DNA of 64,000 nt from Halioxenophilus aromaticivorans (lineage in GTDB: Bacteria > Pseudomonadota > Gammaproteobacteria > Pseudomonadales > Cellvibrionaceae). The stretch is from the NCBI RefSeq assembly GCF_042850945.1, contig NZ_AP031496.1:3162001-3226000 (forward strand). Direction: 5' to 3'. The notes beneath the pieces were generated by a model. That model was not told the DNA's origin. It saw only the letters and a program-made list of their open reading frames with translations, and made no database searches. This document shows, piece after piece, positions 16,829 to 25,453 of the stretch. The position numbers were made by a program, and so were the translations under genes. Position 1 is the stretch's first letter. Every line of letters begins with the position of its first letter.

Positions 16829-19192
16829 ATGAAGTTACCCTCCCCTTTGTCAGGCTCAACCCCGGGAACAGCCTCGTCCGCTGTGCGGCCAACCACTGGC
16901 AACTCAAATCTCACCACGACTAAGACCAATCCACTGCAACAACTGCCTAAGCAGCCAACCACAGCCGCAGCCATCAACACCACGCTAACAGAGACAGTAC
17001 AGCGCCTCAGCGCCGAATCGGCCGCCATTGCCAAGGTAACTTCCACCCCGCAAACCACAACAGGCGGACAACAGGCTAATCAGGCTAGGAATCTGACCGG
17101 TAGAGTAGCCCCAGCCATCACTGAAGCGGTGCTAACCGATACTGGCAGCGTAACCCGACAGATTTCGACATCCGGCCGCCCGGTACTGGCCCAAGTTATT
17201 AGCAGTGTATTTGCCCCCGAGCAAAGCGTCACGGCAACCACCACCAAATCCGAGGTGCAGGCCGCGCCCCAGCAATCAAGGCAAGCCCCAGCGGATCAAC
17301 TTAGCCCAACAACGCGCAACATCGTAAAACTGCTGCCTTTAATTAACGTGGAGCCTATGGTGCCGACGCCACAGAGCAACCATTCGCCGCGGCCAGCAAA
17401 TGGCACCAGCACCCCACCGGTAAACGGCTTGAGCCAACCAACCTCGTCCAGCCTACCGGCAACTGGTCGCCCTATAATGGGTTCTTTTCAACCACCACCG
17501 GGAGAACCCAAAGTCGCCGGCGATTGGTTGACGACATTACGAGTCCAGATTTCAACCACCAAAAGCAGTGACATTTTGGTAAGGCTGAATCAAACCAGCA
17601 ACGCCGGCTCGCAGCTCGTACTCACCGCCACCAGCTCCTCTCCCCAATCCATAAAAGCATCGACGATCACCACCCAAGCCGAGCTGACCTTACCGCAATC
17701 GGTACCGAATCCACTGCCAAAATCCAACGTCGCGGGCGTACCGGTTTTGGTACAGGTGGTCTCGGCGCATCCCGTAAGCAGCACCGACAACACCAGTGCT
17801 GCGGCAAACCGAGCCCAGATGACGTTGGCACCATCATCAGCAGGCATGCAACACCCCAAAAGCCAGACCGGCGCCAGCTTGCCCGCGCAGCAATTACCCA
17901 AACTGAACATAACTGAACAATTATCGACTTCGCCTAACACTACGGTTGCCACTAAAGTAGCCGGCCATAGCCAAGACCCACAGCCCGCCCTATGGCGCAT
18001 TGAAATGACACTGCCGGCTAAAATAAGCTCGGGTAAATACAGTTTTTCCGTTCTCAGTAATCAACCATTAGCCCCGGGCACGCCAGTTGTTATTACTGCA
18101 ACCCAGGACGAATCCGCACAGCAAAGCCATGCACTACAAAAGCTAATGCCCATGGTTAATGCCGGAATTCAGCTCGCTAGGACCGAGGGCCGCCCGATGG
18201 CCAATCTGGTACAGCTGGCACAGGCAATACAACAATCGCCAAGGAGCGAGTCCATACTGGGTAAGTCAAACCTTGAAGCACTGCAAGGCTTTGCAAGTTT
18301 TGGAATCACTAAACACAGTGAAATCAAAGACTTGATCGCGAAACTCGGAGTAGTTTCTGAGCAGTCATCACAGATGAAGACTTTAGCTTCTAGCACCCTT
18401 GCCGACCTTATCAATAACACTGCTGGGCGTGCCATGTCGCCAACACAAGGCTCCACAATGGTTACTCCCTCGCCGGTGGAGACTGCAGGCCAGGAATCTG
18501 AAGAAACCCACGATACGATTAAGCAGCAACTACTGTCGCTTTTGGTCAGCCTAGTAGCCAGCAACAAAAGCGACGGCACCGCTGATATTGAGCGAGCCGC
18601 AGCTAAAGATCCCCTAATGGCCCTGCTGTCTTTTTTGAACAAGCCAGTAACGGCATCCGAGGGTGACAACAGCCCGAAAGACGTAAAAGCGGCACGGGAA
18701 CAGCTGATCTTGGTACTGCGGCAGGTACTGCTTGGTTTACAAGGGAACGGTTTGCAGAATTTAGCGGATAAGCAAGCCAAGAAGGACGCCGACAGTACGC
18801 CGACAACGCTGCTTACGGTAGATCTGCCAATACACTGGAGTCAATCCATTGGCAAGGCTACATTATCGATTCAGCAGCGCGAGCAGTATGGGCAGAGCGA
18901 TGACGATGATGACCAAGGGGCTGTTAAATCTTGGCAATTCGAGCTCACCATGGACTTTCCTGGTGACCGAATATTGACCACTCGGTGCAATTTAGATGAG
19001 AGCCGCGTGCGGGTGCAGTTTTGGGCGAACACTGAAAGTTTCAAGAGAATGATAGACCAGCGTTTGAGCAAGCTAAAAAAAGCCATGGAGGTGGACGGTA
19101 TATGCGTAGACTACTGCGGCTGCGTGGCGGGCATGGCCCCCCAGAACACTAGCCACACAGGACTGCAAACCATGATCAACACCAAGGTTTAG
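16829..19192 (+). CDS. Flagellar hook-length control protein FliK-like
   Basis: The 787-residue protein consists mostly of a low-complexity Thr/Ser/Pro/Gln/Ala-rich region (about residues 1-380). A central part follows, and the C-terminal region resembles the Flg_hook (FliK C-terminal) domain (about 665-775), with WQFELTMDFPGDRILTTRC and VRVQFWANTESF. FliK measures hook length and switches the export gate from hook to filament. The pairing with a ccm operon and a short FlhB-like gene is known from Pseudomonas-type genomes, away from the main flagellar cluster. It may be an additional FliK paralogue. It is longer than classical FliK (about 400). The gene for the FlhB-like protein starts 4 bases later. 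Confidence 0.8.
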   Translation: MKLPSPLSGSTPGTASSAVRPTTGNSNLTTTKTNPLQQLPKQPTTAAAINTTLTETVQRLSAESAAIAKVTSTPQTTTGGQQANQARNLTGRVAPAITEAVLTDTGSVTRQISTSGRPVLAQVISSVFAPEQSVTATTTKSEVQAAPQQSRQAPADQLSPTTRNIVKLLPLINVEPMVPTPQSNHSPRPANGTSTPPVNGLSQPTSSSLPATGRPIMGSFQPPPGEPKVAGDWLTTLRVQISTTKSSDILVRLNQTSNAGSQLVLTATSSSPQSIKASTITTQAELTLPQSVPNPLPKSNVAGVPVLVQVVSAHPVSSTDNTSAAANRAQMTLAPSSAGMQHPKSQTGASLPAQQLPKLNITEQLSTSPNTTVATKVAGHSQDPQPALWRIEMTLPAKISSGKYSFSVLSNQPLAPGTPVVITATQDESAQQSHALQKLMPMVNAGIQLARTEGRPMANLVQLAQAIQQSPRSESILGKSNLEALQGFASFGITKHSEIKDLIAKLGVVSEQSSQMKTLASSTLADLINNTAGRAMSPTQGSTMVTPSPVETAGQESEETHDTIKQQLLSLLVSLVASNKSDGTADIERAAAKDPLMALLSFLNKPVTASEGDNSPKDVKAAREQLILVLRQVLLGLQGNGLQNLADKQAKKDADSTPTTLLTVDLPIHWSQSIGKATLSIQQREQYGQSDDDDDQGAVKSWQFELTMDFPGDRILTTRCNLDESRVRVQFWANTESFKRMIDQRLSKLKKAMEVDGICVDYCGCVAGMAPQNTSHTGLQTMINTKV

Positions 19193-19196
19193 CGTA

Positions 19197-19472
19197 ATGG
19201 ACAAACCACCGCTACACAATAAAGCCGCGGCACTCTACTACGATGGCCAAGGAGCACCGCGACTCAGCGCAAAAGGAACTGATGCCACCGCAGAACAGAT
19301 TATTGCCATCGCCGAAGAACATTGGCGACCTATTTTCGAAAATGATTTACTCGTCAATCTGCTGTGCCAACTTGAACTTGAGCAAGAAATTCCTGAAAAC
19401 TTATTTAAGACAGTGGCTCATATCATAGCGTTCGCCCACGAACTGGAGGTATGCCTGCCGCCAGAACCGTAG
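19197..19472 (+). CDS. FlhB cytoplasmic-domain-like small protein (FlhX type)
   Basis: The 91-residue protein resembles the region just after the autocleavage site of the export-switch protein FlhB: AAALYYDGQGAPRLSAKG near the N-terminus, then a helical part ending before HELEVCLP. The membrane domain and the NPTH cleavage motif are absent, as in FlhX-type stand-alone proteins that can substitute for the cleaved FlhB C-terminal fragment. It is 4 bases downstream of the fliK-like gene, so the two likely act together in export-substrate switching. Confidence 0.82.
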   Translation: MDKPPLHNKAAALYYDGQGAPRLSAKGTDATAEQIIAIAEEHWRPIFENDLLVNLLCQLELEQEIPENLFKTVAHIIAFAHELEVCLPPEP

Positions 19473-19583
19473 TTGCGGTCCATGACCGGCTAAATTGGCG
19501 CAAGCTGCATACAAACTATAATTTCATGATATGACCATTTTTTTGATCTATATTTAGAAGACTATTTTTTGGTAATAAAGACT

Positions 19584-20426
19584 ATGTACTCAACGTTAAT
19601 ATCCGCGCAGGAGTTAAACGCACTACCGCCTCATAGCGTGGTTATTTTTGATTGTCGATTTGATCTGCAGCGGCCAAATGCCGGACGCGAGCAATACGAC
19701 AAGGGCCATATTCCCAAGGCTTTTTACCTAGACCTAAACTTGGATTTGTCCTCTTGGCCCTCAAAGGCCGAGGGTCGACACCCGCTGCCTAACTTCACTG
19801 AATTCAAAGAAATAATGTCGCAGTCCGGCGTGCTACCTGACAAACAGGTGGTTTGTTACGACGATAGCGGCGGTTGCTACGCGGCGCGCGCTTGGTGGCT
19901 GATAAAAGCACTGGGTGTAGAGAATGTTGCGGTGCTAAATGGCGGCTACAGTCACTGGCAGGAGCTAGGTTTTGACGCAGACAGGCGCTCGCCTCCGCCA
20001 CAAACCGGCAAAATAAGCGCGGTTGAGTGGATGCTACCTATTGTGGCAGCACAGGAAGTCCACGCCATGATAAACAGCAGCGAGCGAGTATTGGTGGATG
20101 CCAGAGAGTCCGCACGTTTCGCAGGAGTAGCAGAACCAATCGATCCCTACGCCGGCCACATACCCTCGGCTTGCAACGTCTATTGGAAAGAAGGACTCAA
20201 CGCCGAGGGCGGATTCGCAAGTCTGCAAGCACTGCAAAAGCGCTGGCAGGATTACAATCCAGATAACACCGTGCACTACTGCGGATCAGGCGTAACTGCT
20301 TGCTTTAATGTACTCAGCCATACCATCGCTAGCGGCAAAGTCCCGGCGCTCTACGTAGGTAGCTGGAGCCAATGGTGTGGACTTTATCCCGAGCAAATTG
20401 CCCAGTGCACTGAGCAAAGCGCGTAA
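19584..20426 (+). CDS. sseA: Sulfurtransferase, 3-mercaptopyruvate sulfurtransferase type
   Basis: The protein has two rhodanese domains in tandem, 280 residues. The N-terminal domain has CYDDSGGCYAARAWW with no catalytic Cys at the usual place, and the C-terminal domain carries the active loop YCGSGVTACF (about residues 237-246). CGSGVTAC is the loop type of 3-mercaptopyruvate sulfurtransferases, as opposed to the CRKGVT of thiosulfate enzymes. ATG 19584 is preferred to TTG 19569. The role is sulfur transfer to thiols or cyanide. The symbol is by family; thiosulfate sulfurtransferase is less likely. Confidence 0.88.
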   Translation: MYSTLISAQELNALPPHSVVIFDCRFDLQRPNAGREQYDKGHIPKAFYLDLNLDLSSWPSKAEGRHPLPNFTEFKEIMSQSGVLPDKQVVCYDDSGGCYAARAWWLIKALGVENVAVLNGGYSHWQELGFDADRRSPPPQTGKISAVEWMLPIVAAQEVHAMINSSERVLVDARESARFAGVAEPIDPYAGHIPSACNVYWKEGLNAEGGFASLQALQKRWQDYNPDNTVHYCGSGVTACFNVLSHTIASGKVPALYVGSWSQWCGLYPEQIAQCTEQSA

Positions 20427-20911
20427 CATGCAGTCAGATCAACTCAACTGAACGAGAGTTTGGCTGTAACACTGACCTGCGCGACATACGCGCGGGTTTG
20501 AGTAGGCCAACGCAATTGGCTCCGTGACCATGAACTACCGGACGCCTGCAAAAAGCCAAATCAAGTCTGGCAGGCTAAGGTAGCAACAGCAGGCAAACAC
20601 CAGCTCGTATGCAATCTGGCAGCCATTGTTGCCTATCCATGGTACGCTCGCCTAAGAGATCATCACACCCAAGAGACCGCCACAAATCGAGCGACCCATG
20701 AGGCTGTCTCCTCATAGGGACATCACTGTGCGCGACACTAGCCGATGCTGGTTCTAACCAACAGTGGTAGGAAACCTATAGTGGTAGGAACGCTCTGAAA
20801 GATAGCCGCAGGCCAACAGCCCAGAGGTTAACCATAACCAAAAGGTAGCGGTAAGGCGCGATGATTTAAGCCTCGCCCAGCCACAATGACTTGCGGTTGG
20901 CGCGTAAGAAC
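20427..20911. other. Gene-free region between the sulfurtransferase and cold-shock genes
   Basis: This stretch of 485 bases has no reading frame of useful length on either strand. I compared it by eye with the conserved cores of RNase P RNA, tmRNA, 6S and SRP RNA and saw none. It holds a small direct repeat at 20763-20790. The part near 20912 must carry the 3' end of the leftward csp transcript. Confidence 0.5.
20763..20790. repeat. Short direct repeat, two 11-base copies
   Basis: AGTGGTAGGAA occurs at 20763-20773 and again at 20780-20790, with a 17-base period. Two copies can arise by chance or be protein-binding half sites. Confidence 0.4.
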
Positions 20912-21121
20912 CTAAAGCGGTGTAACGTTCTCAGCCTGCGGGCCTTTTTGCCCTTGAGTTACTTCCATAGTGACCTGCTGGCCTTCAACTAAGGTTTTGC
21001 GACCCTCGCCATTGATTGCGCTGAAGTGAACAAACACATCTTTGCCACTTTCTTGCGCAATAAAACCGTAGCCTTTTTCGTCGTTAAACCACTTAACCGT
21101 TCCAGAAATCAAACTAGACAT
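20912..21121 (-). CDS. Cold-shock protein, CspA family
   Basis: The 69-residue single-domain OB-fold nucleic-acid chaperone has RNP1 KGYGFI (about residues 17-22) and RNP2 VFVHFSAI (about 29-36). It starts with MSSLISGTVKWFNDEKG and has AAGAGAAAG before the ATG. It binds single-stranded RNA/DNA and may act as an antiterminator. It stands alone, with 485 empty bases downstream and about 950 upstream, consistent with a long 5' leader as in other csp genes (inference). Cold induction cannot be judged from the sequence. Confidence 0.95.
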   Translation of the reverse strand: MSSLISGTVKWFNDEKGYGFIAQESGKDVFVHFSAINGEGRKTLVEGQQVTMEVTQGQKGPQAENVTPL

Positions 21122-21213
21122 AACTTTCTCTTTTGTACTGACTCTACGTTGAATGTAAAGAAATAATCTTTAAAGACGGCCACTGCCTGCCATAGCGCAA
21201 CCGCCTTGCCTGC

Positions 21214-21237
21214 CCTGTCTGATTATTCAAAGACAGG
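21214..21237 (-). other. Hairpin in the presumed csp leader
   Basis: A perfect 7-bp stem (CCTGTCT / AGACAGG) with a 10-base A+T-rich loop lies about 95 bases upstream of the csp start codon. It could be part of a temperature-responsive leader, but the transcription start is not known. Confidence 0.3.
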
Positions 21238-21739
21238 TTATTCTCACTTGTCTATCCGTAAACACGTGAAATCCGTGAACGAGCCACTCGTGGCATCGTG
21301 CTTTCAATTTCGGTTATTGATACAGCAACCCTAAGCACTCACCTACGCTATTTCGTACTCGCTACCATAAAGCAACTCGTCATCCCAACAGCTGCTTTGA
21401 CTTATCGTTATGCCGCCAATGTCTGGCGAGCCTTAATCTTGCGCGTTATGTCTTTAACTCAAGCGAGACCAGCGGGCGAAACCGTGGGAAACAGTCACTT
21501 GACCAAGCTTTGGAACAGTTTTTCTAGCGAACTTCGACTCGTGCCGATTTAATCTTTTGTGCGCCGCCTCTAGGACAGTGGCCAATGCGATCTTCCAAGC
21601 TATTTTACCAAAGAGCAACTGCACCTCGTACACAATTTGGCTTCTATGACACTTTATAAATAATACTTGATACTGAATTCAACTTTTAACCCGGTAAACT
21701 TTCGAGCTCTTACGTATTATCCGCAAGTCGCCTCTGATT

Positions 21740-21784
21740 CACCGCACAATCAGCCACCGCACAATCAGCCACCGCACAATCAGC
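21740..21784. repeat. Tandem repeat, three perfect 15-bp units
   Basis: CACCGCACAATCAGC is repeated three times without mismatch at 21740-21754, 21755-21769 and 21770-21784. It lies in non-coding DNA. The unit length is a multiple of three but no frame uses it. Confidence 0.9.
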
Positions 21785-22069
21785 GTTTCATTAAAATTAA
21801 CACGCTGCGAACGACGCCGGGATACTTCTGAATGGTTAGACAGGTAATAATCCAAAGTCAAAAACCAACGATGGAACGACGGTTTTTTATAACCATTCGA
21901 CCAGATTTTGCGTGAGTTTTAATAACTAGCGGAAGCTTAAATAGACCTATTTATTTACTCTTTGACTCATAGTCAGCGTAACTTACTCAACCTGCAAATT
22001 CTATGAATTTTTTTATCCAGCGAGATCCGTTTCCCACGGGAGCAGCCAAATTTATTACCTCTTTGCATT

Positions 22070-22696
22070 TTATTTACACTTGACGCCTGTACCCGCCAAT
22101 CCACAGTAACCGTTGGGATTTTTATCCAGATATTGTTGATGGTAAGGCTCTGCATAGTAAAACGTTTTAAGTGGTTCAACCTCAGTAGTAATGTCGCCTC
22201 GGCCAGCATGACTTAATTCAGCCTGATACCTTTCAGCGGCCCGTTTGCAAACAGCGCCCTGAGCATCGTTGGTGTAGTAGATAGCTGAACGATACTGTGT
22301 TCCAAGATCATTACCCTGTCTAAATCCTTGGGTAGGATCATGTTCTTCCCAAAACGTTTTCAACAACTTTTCTAAGTTTATTTTATGAGGGTCATAAACC
22401 ACTTTCACGACTTCTGTATGAGCGGTTCGGCCCGAACAAACTTCATCGTAGCTCGGGTTGGGCGTAACCCCGCCGGCGTAACCTACTGCCGTGCTGTAAA
22501 CACCATCCATGCGCCAAAACAAACGCTCGGCACCCCAAAAACACCCCATACCGACCGTAATAGTGTCATAGCGATCGTCTTGTACCTTTAGTGGGGTCTT
22601 CAGCACCCGATGCTCGTCCGGCACAGGCATGGTTTCATCTCGCCCAGGCAAACACTCACTTTCAGCAGGAATTGAAATAACTTTGCGACCAAACAT
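22070..22696 (-). CDS. msrA: Peptide-methionine (S)-S-oxide reductase
   Basis: This enzyme reduces methionine-S-sulfoxide in proteins and free form. The active site is GMGCFWGAERLFW (about residues 50-62) with the nucleophilic Cys, and a recycling cysteine lies near the C-terminus (NPNGYCG and the final KCK). From ATG 22696, which has AAGGT upstream, it has 208 residues, the long E. coli-like type with an N-terminal extension. TTG 22714 is less likely. It stands alone. Confidence 0.95.
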   Translation of the reverse strand: MFGRKVISIPAESECLPGRDETMPVPDEHRVLKTPLKVQDDRYDTITVGMGCFWGAERLFWRMDGVYSTAVGYAGGVTPNPSYDEVCSGRTAHTEVVKVVYDPHKINLEKLLKTFWEEHDPTQGFRQGNDLGTQYRSAIYYTNDAQGAVCKRAAERYQAELSHAGRGDITTEVEPLKTFYYAEPYHQQYLDKNPNGYCGLAGTGVKCK

Positions 22697-23179
22697 TTGA
22701 CTTACCTTGTTCAATGACGGAATTAATGAGCATAAGAATTACACTCACACCGCCTGATAAGCAAGGCTATACGTCAAAGCTAGGCAAAGTGGTTGGATTA
22801 AAAATGAAACATTTCTACTTTCAAGCGCGAACCAATAGCGTTAATCGTGCACGAAAAATACCATTTTGAGAGTTCGCCTCTAAGCGTGACAGAAAACCTA
22901 AATATGGATCAAAACCGCCCAGCCTTAGGCGGGTAAATTGCCATTGAATGTTGAATGGTTGCGTAACGCGACTCTGCACGGCCCCAAGCCCTGGGTTTGC
23001 ATGCGTTGGAGTGATATATCACAGGTTGCAAAACAAGCAAACCGCACCAACTTGAAGCCAACAGCTTTACGCACGCACCAACTTTGATTTTGACACTCAC
23101 CGGGACAGGGCCTAATGTCGAGAGTAATACTGTGGTTGGGGCTTGCCCCGGCAAGGGTTATACTCGCGGCAAATAGACT
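22697..23179. other. Divergent gene-free region between msrA and ppx
   Basis: About 480 bases presumably carry promoters for both genes. Long frames that cross it on the minus strand (22925-23377) run into the ppx coding region and look like shadows. No RNA gene, repeat or clear promoter was recognised. Confidence 0.4.
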
Positions 23180-24694
23180 TTGGACAGAACCGTGGTAAGT
23201 ACCTCCTCCCCGCAAGACCATTCTCATTATTTCGTCGCTATCGATTTGGGCTCCAACAGCTTTCACATGCTTATTGTGCGTGAGAACCAAGGCGTTATCG
23301 AGGTCGTTGATAGGGTAAAGGATATGGTCCAAATCGCCCGAGGCCTCACCAACGGCATTCTGTCTGAGGACGCCCAAGTCCGCGCCCTGACTTGCCTATC
23401 GTGGTTTAAAGAGCGCATTCAGGAAATTCCAGCCGATCAGATTAGGGTGGTAGGAACCAAAGCGCTCAGAGCGGCCACTAATGCACAGGATTTTCTGCGC
23501 CAAGCAGAGCAGACGCTTGGCTTGCCTATACAGATTGTATCTGGGTATGAGGAAGCCCGGCTGGTGTACATCGGCGTGGCACAGACTATCTCCCACGACC
23601 ACAGAAAGCGCCTGGTAGCCGATATCGGCGGTGCCAGTACCGAGTTTGTCATTGGGCAAGATTACAAACCCAAGATCTTAGAAAGCCTCACCATGGGCTG
23701 CGTGACCTATACCGACAAGTATTTGAGCGACGACTCCGGCCAGCTGACGATTAACAGCAAAAGCATGCGCAGAGCTTACCTGGCTGCCTGTGAGGAGATG
23801 CAAGGTATCCGCCGAAGATACTTAGATGAAGGCTGGGATATGACCTACGGTGCCTCAGGCACCATGAAAACCGTGGCCGAACTGATGCCAGAGGGCACCC
23901 CCACAGGTACTATTGATGCCGATGGCATCACTTGGCTATATGACAGCGTGGTGAGCAATGGCTTTGCACCGCAAGACAATATCCCCAAGGCCCGCAGACA
24001 TGTCCTAGCGGCCGGTATTGCAATACTTAAAGCCATCTTTGACCAGATGCAAATTAGCCAATTGCATGTATCCAATGCGGCACTAAAAGAAGGCTTAATC
24101 TATGAAACCATAGGCCGACTTAAGCACCACGATATTCGTGATGAAACCGTCGAGCAAACCCAAACCAAATACCACGTTGATAAACATCAAGCTCAGAGGG
24201 TGTGTGACACTGCACTGGCGTTAGAAAAACAGTTGGCCATACCGGATAACGGAGTGTTCAACCAATCTAAGATACTAGGCTGGGCCGCGCAACTGCACGA
24301 GATAGGACTATCCATCAGCCACTCGGGTTACCACCACCACGGTAAGTACATACTGGCCAATTGCGATCTCGCCGGGTTCAACCGCTACGAACAATTTCTT
24401 CTGTCTGTTTTGGTGGGCATGCACCGAAGAAAAATCGACACCCAAGTGTTAGAAACATTGAACGATGGCCATCGCGAGAGCATTCTCAACATGGCGATCT
24501 GCCTTCGATTGGCGGCTGTGCTTAATCGCAAACGCGACAGTCTGGATTGCCAACCTGTACTGAGCCGAACTGAACAGGCCATTTCGCTGGCGTTTGAAGA
24601 CAGCTGGCTAGACAACAACCCCCTCACCCAAACCTCGCTGGCCCAGGAATCAAATTACCTTTACCGAATTGGATTACAACTGGAGATACAATAG
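23180..24694 (+). CDS. ppx: Exopolyphosphatase / guanosine pentaphosphate phosphohydrolase family
   Basis: This is an ASKHA-fold phosphatase of the Ppx/GppA family, 504 residues. Motifs are AIDLGSNSFHMLIV (about residues 20-33), GYEEARLVYIGV and VADIGGASTEFVIG (about 150-163), and a C-terminal HD-like domain (about 315-500) as in the long Ppx form. It releases phosphate from polyphosphate chains and may act on pppGpp. No ATG is available: TTG 23180 or GTG 23192 (with GGACAG upstream) are the candidate starts. Ppx is preferred to GppA by length; the two are hard to separate without alignment. Confidence 0.9.
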   Translation: MDRTVVSTSSPQDHSHYFVAIDLGSNSFHMLIVRENQGVIEVVDRVKDMVQIARGLTNGILSEDAQVRALTCLSWFKERIQEIPADQIRVVGTKALRAATNAQDFLRQAEQTLGLPIQIVSGYEEARLVYIGVAQTISHDHRKRLVADIGGASTEFVIGQDYKPKILESLTMGCVTYTDKYLSDDSGQLTINSKSMRRAYLAACEEMQGIRRRYLDEGWDMTYGASGTMKTVAELMPEGTPTGTIDADGITWLYDSVVSNGFAPQDNIPKARRHVLAAGIAILKAIFDQMQISQLHVSNAALKEGLIYETIGRLKHHDIRDETVEQTQTKYHVDKHQAQRVCDTALALEKQLAIPDNGVFNQSKILGWAAQLHEIGLSISHSGYHHHGKYILANCDLAGFNRYEQFLLSVLVGMHRRKIDTQVLETLNDGHRESILNMAICLRLAAVLNRKRDSLDCQPVLSRTEQAISLAFEDSWLDNNPLTQTSLAQESNYLYRIGLQLEIQ

Positions 24695-24716
24695 CGCACG
24701 GCTCAATTGGAGTATT

Positions 24717-25424
24717 ATGATCACGCGTTTTCTACTTATCCTTGCCGTCATGGGCATTTGCTTTTACAGCATTAACTACATCCGCCGGCAACCGCCTGAA
24801 GAGCAAAAAAAACTGTGGTGGAAAGCCGGCCTGCTTGGTGGTGGCGCCACGCTGGCGCTGCTGGCGTTTACCGGCAAATTGCACTGGGTGGGGCTGTTGA
24901 TCGCAGCCGTTGTCCCACTGTTTAAATCCTTGCTTAGCCTCGCCACCAGAACCATGCCGGTGATTCTGCCCTGGATGCAACAAAAGGCCCAGCAGAAGAA
25001 TCAACAGGCGCGCTCAACCAACACTGAGCATCTTCAGTTTGTCGTTGATAAAAATGGCGACATGGGCGGCATGGTGTTAAAAGGTGCGCTCAGCGGCAAA
25101 CAACTCAAAGACCTGACAGAACCTCAGCTGCTTGCATTTTTGCAGCAATGCCGGCCCTGCCGCGACAGCCACGATGTGTTAGTCGCCTACCTTAACCGCT
25201 ACCACCCCCACCTACTGAAACGCAAGAACTCTGGCGCCACCCACACTGACCTAACCGAGTCTCAGGCGCTGCAAATACTGGGGCTTAGCACGGGTGCCAG
25301 CAAAGACGATATTGTTACAGCCCATCGCAGCCTTATTCAAAAGCTGCACCCTGATCGCGGCGGTAATGATTACCTTGCCGCCCAAATTAATGCTGCCAAA
25401 GACTTATTACTGACCAAGCGTTAG
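24717..25424 (+). CDS. Membrane-anchored DnaJ-domain protein
   Basis: The protein has 235 residues from ATG 24717, preceded by TGGAG. Two hydrophobic segments (about 1-18 and 35-65) are followed by a charged helical part and a C-terminal J domain (about 185-235) with the HPDRGG motif, so it should stimulate an Hsp70 ATPase. The J domain at the C-terminus after membrane spans recalls TIM14-like/DjlA-type co-chaperones. The gene overlaps nothing and follows ppx closely (22 bases), so they may be co-transcribed. The client is not known. Confidence 0.85.
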   Translation: MITRFLLILAVMGICFYSINYIRRQPPEEQKKLWWKAGLLGGGATLALLAFTGKLHWVGLLIAAVVPLFKSLLSLATRTMPVILPWMQQKAQQKNQQARSTNTEHLQFVVDKNGDMGGMVLKGALSGKQLKDLTEPQLLAFLQQCRPCRDSHDVLVAYLNRYHPHLLKRKNSGATHTDLTESQALQILGLSTGASKDDIVTAHRSLIQKLHPDRGGNDYLAAQINAAKDLLLTKR

Positions 25425-25453
25425 CTTTGTCTAGCAAGGGCGTACCAATGTAG

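Larger units (their letters stand above)
21122..22069. other. Long gene-free region between csp and msrA
   Basis: This stretch is about 950 bases. An 84-codon frame at 21298-21552 (+) has no start-site or family support and is not called. The csp-proximal part can fold into a 7-bp stem (CCTGTCT 21214-21220 with AGACAGG 21231-21237), which would lie in the csp leader. A 15-bp tandem repeat lies at 21740-21784. Composition falls towards A+T near msrA. Nothing else is recognised. Confidence 0.5.

Noticed and set aside
18169..18780. 203-codon minus-strand frame inside the fliK-like gene
   Set aside because: Antisense to a low-complexity coding region with no start site or domain.
20427..20911. 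Possible structural RNA gene (RNase P, tmRNA, 6S, SRP)
   Set aside because: None of the conserved core sequences of these RNAs could be found by eye.
21298..21552. 84-codon plus-strand frame in the csp-msrA gap
   Set aside because: No ribosome-binding site, no known family and a composition like the surrounding non-coding DNA.
22925..23377. 150-codon minus-strand frame upstream of and into ppx
   Set aside because: It overlaps the conserved N-terminus of Ppx and shows no family features.
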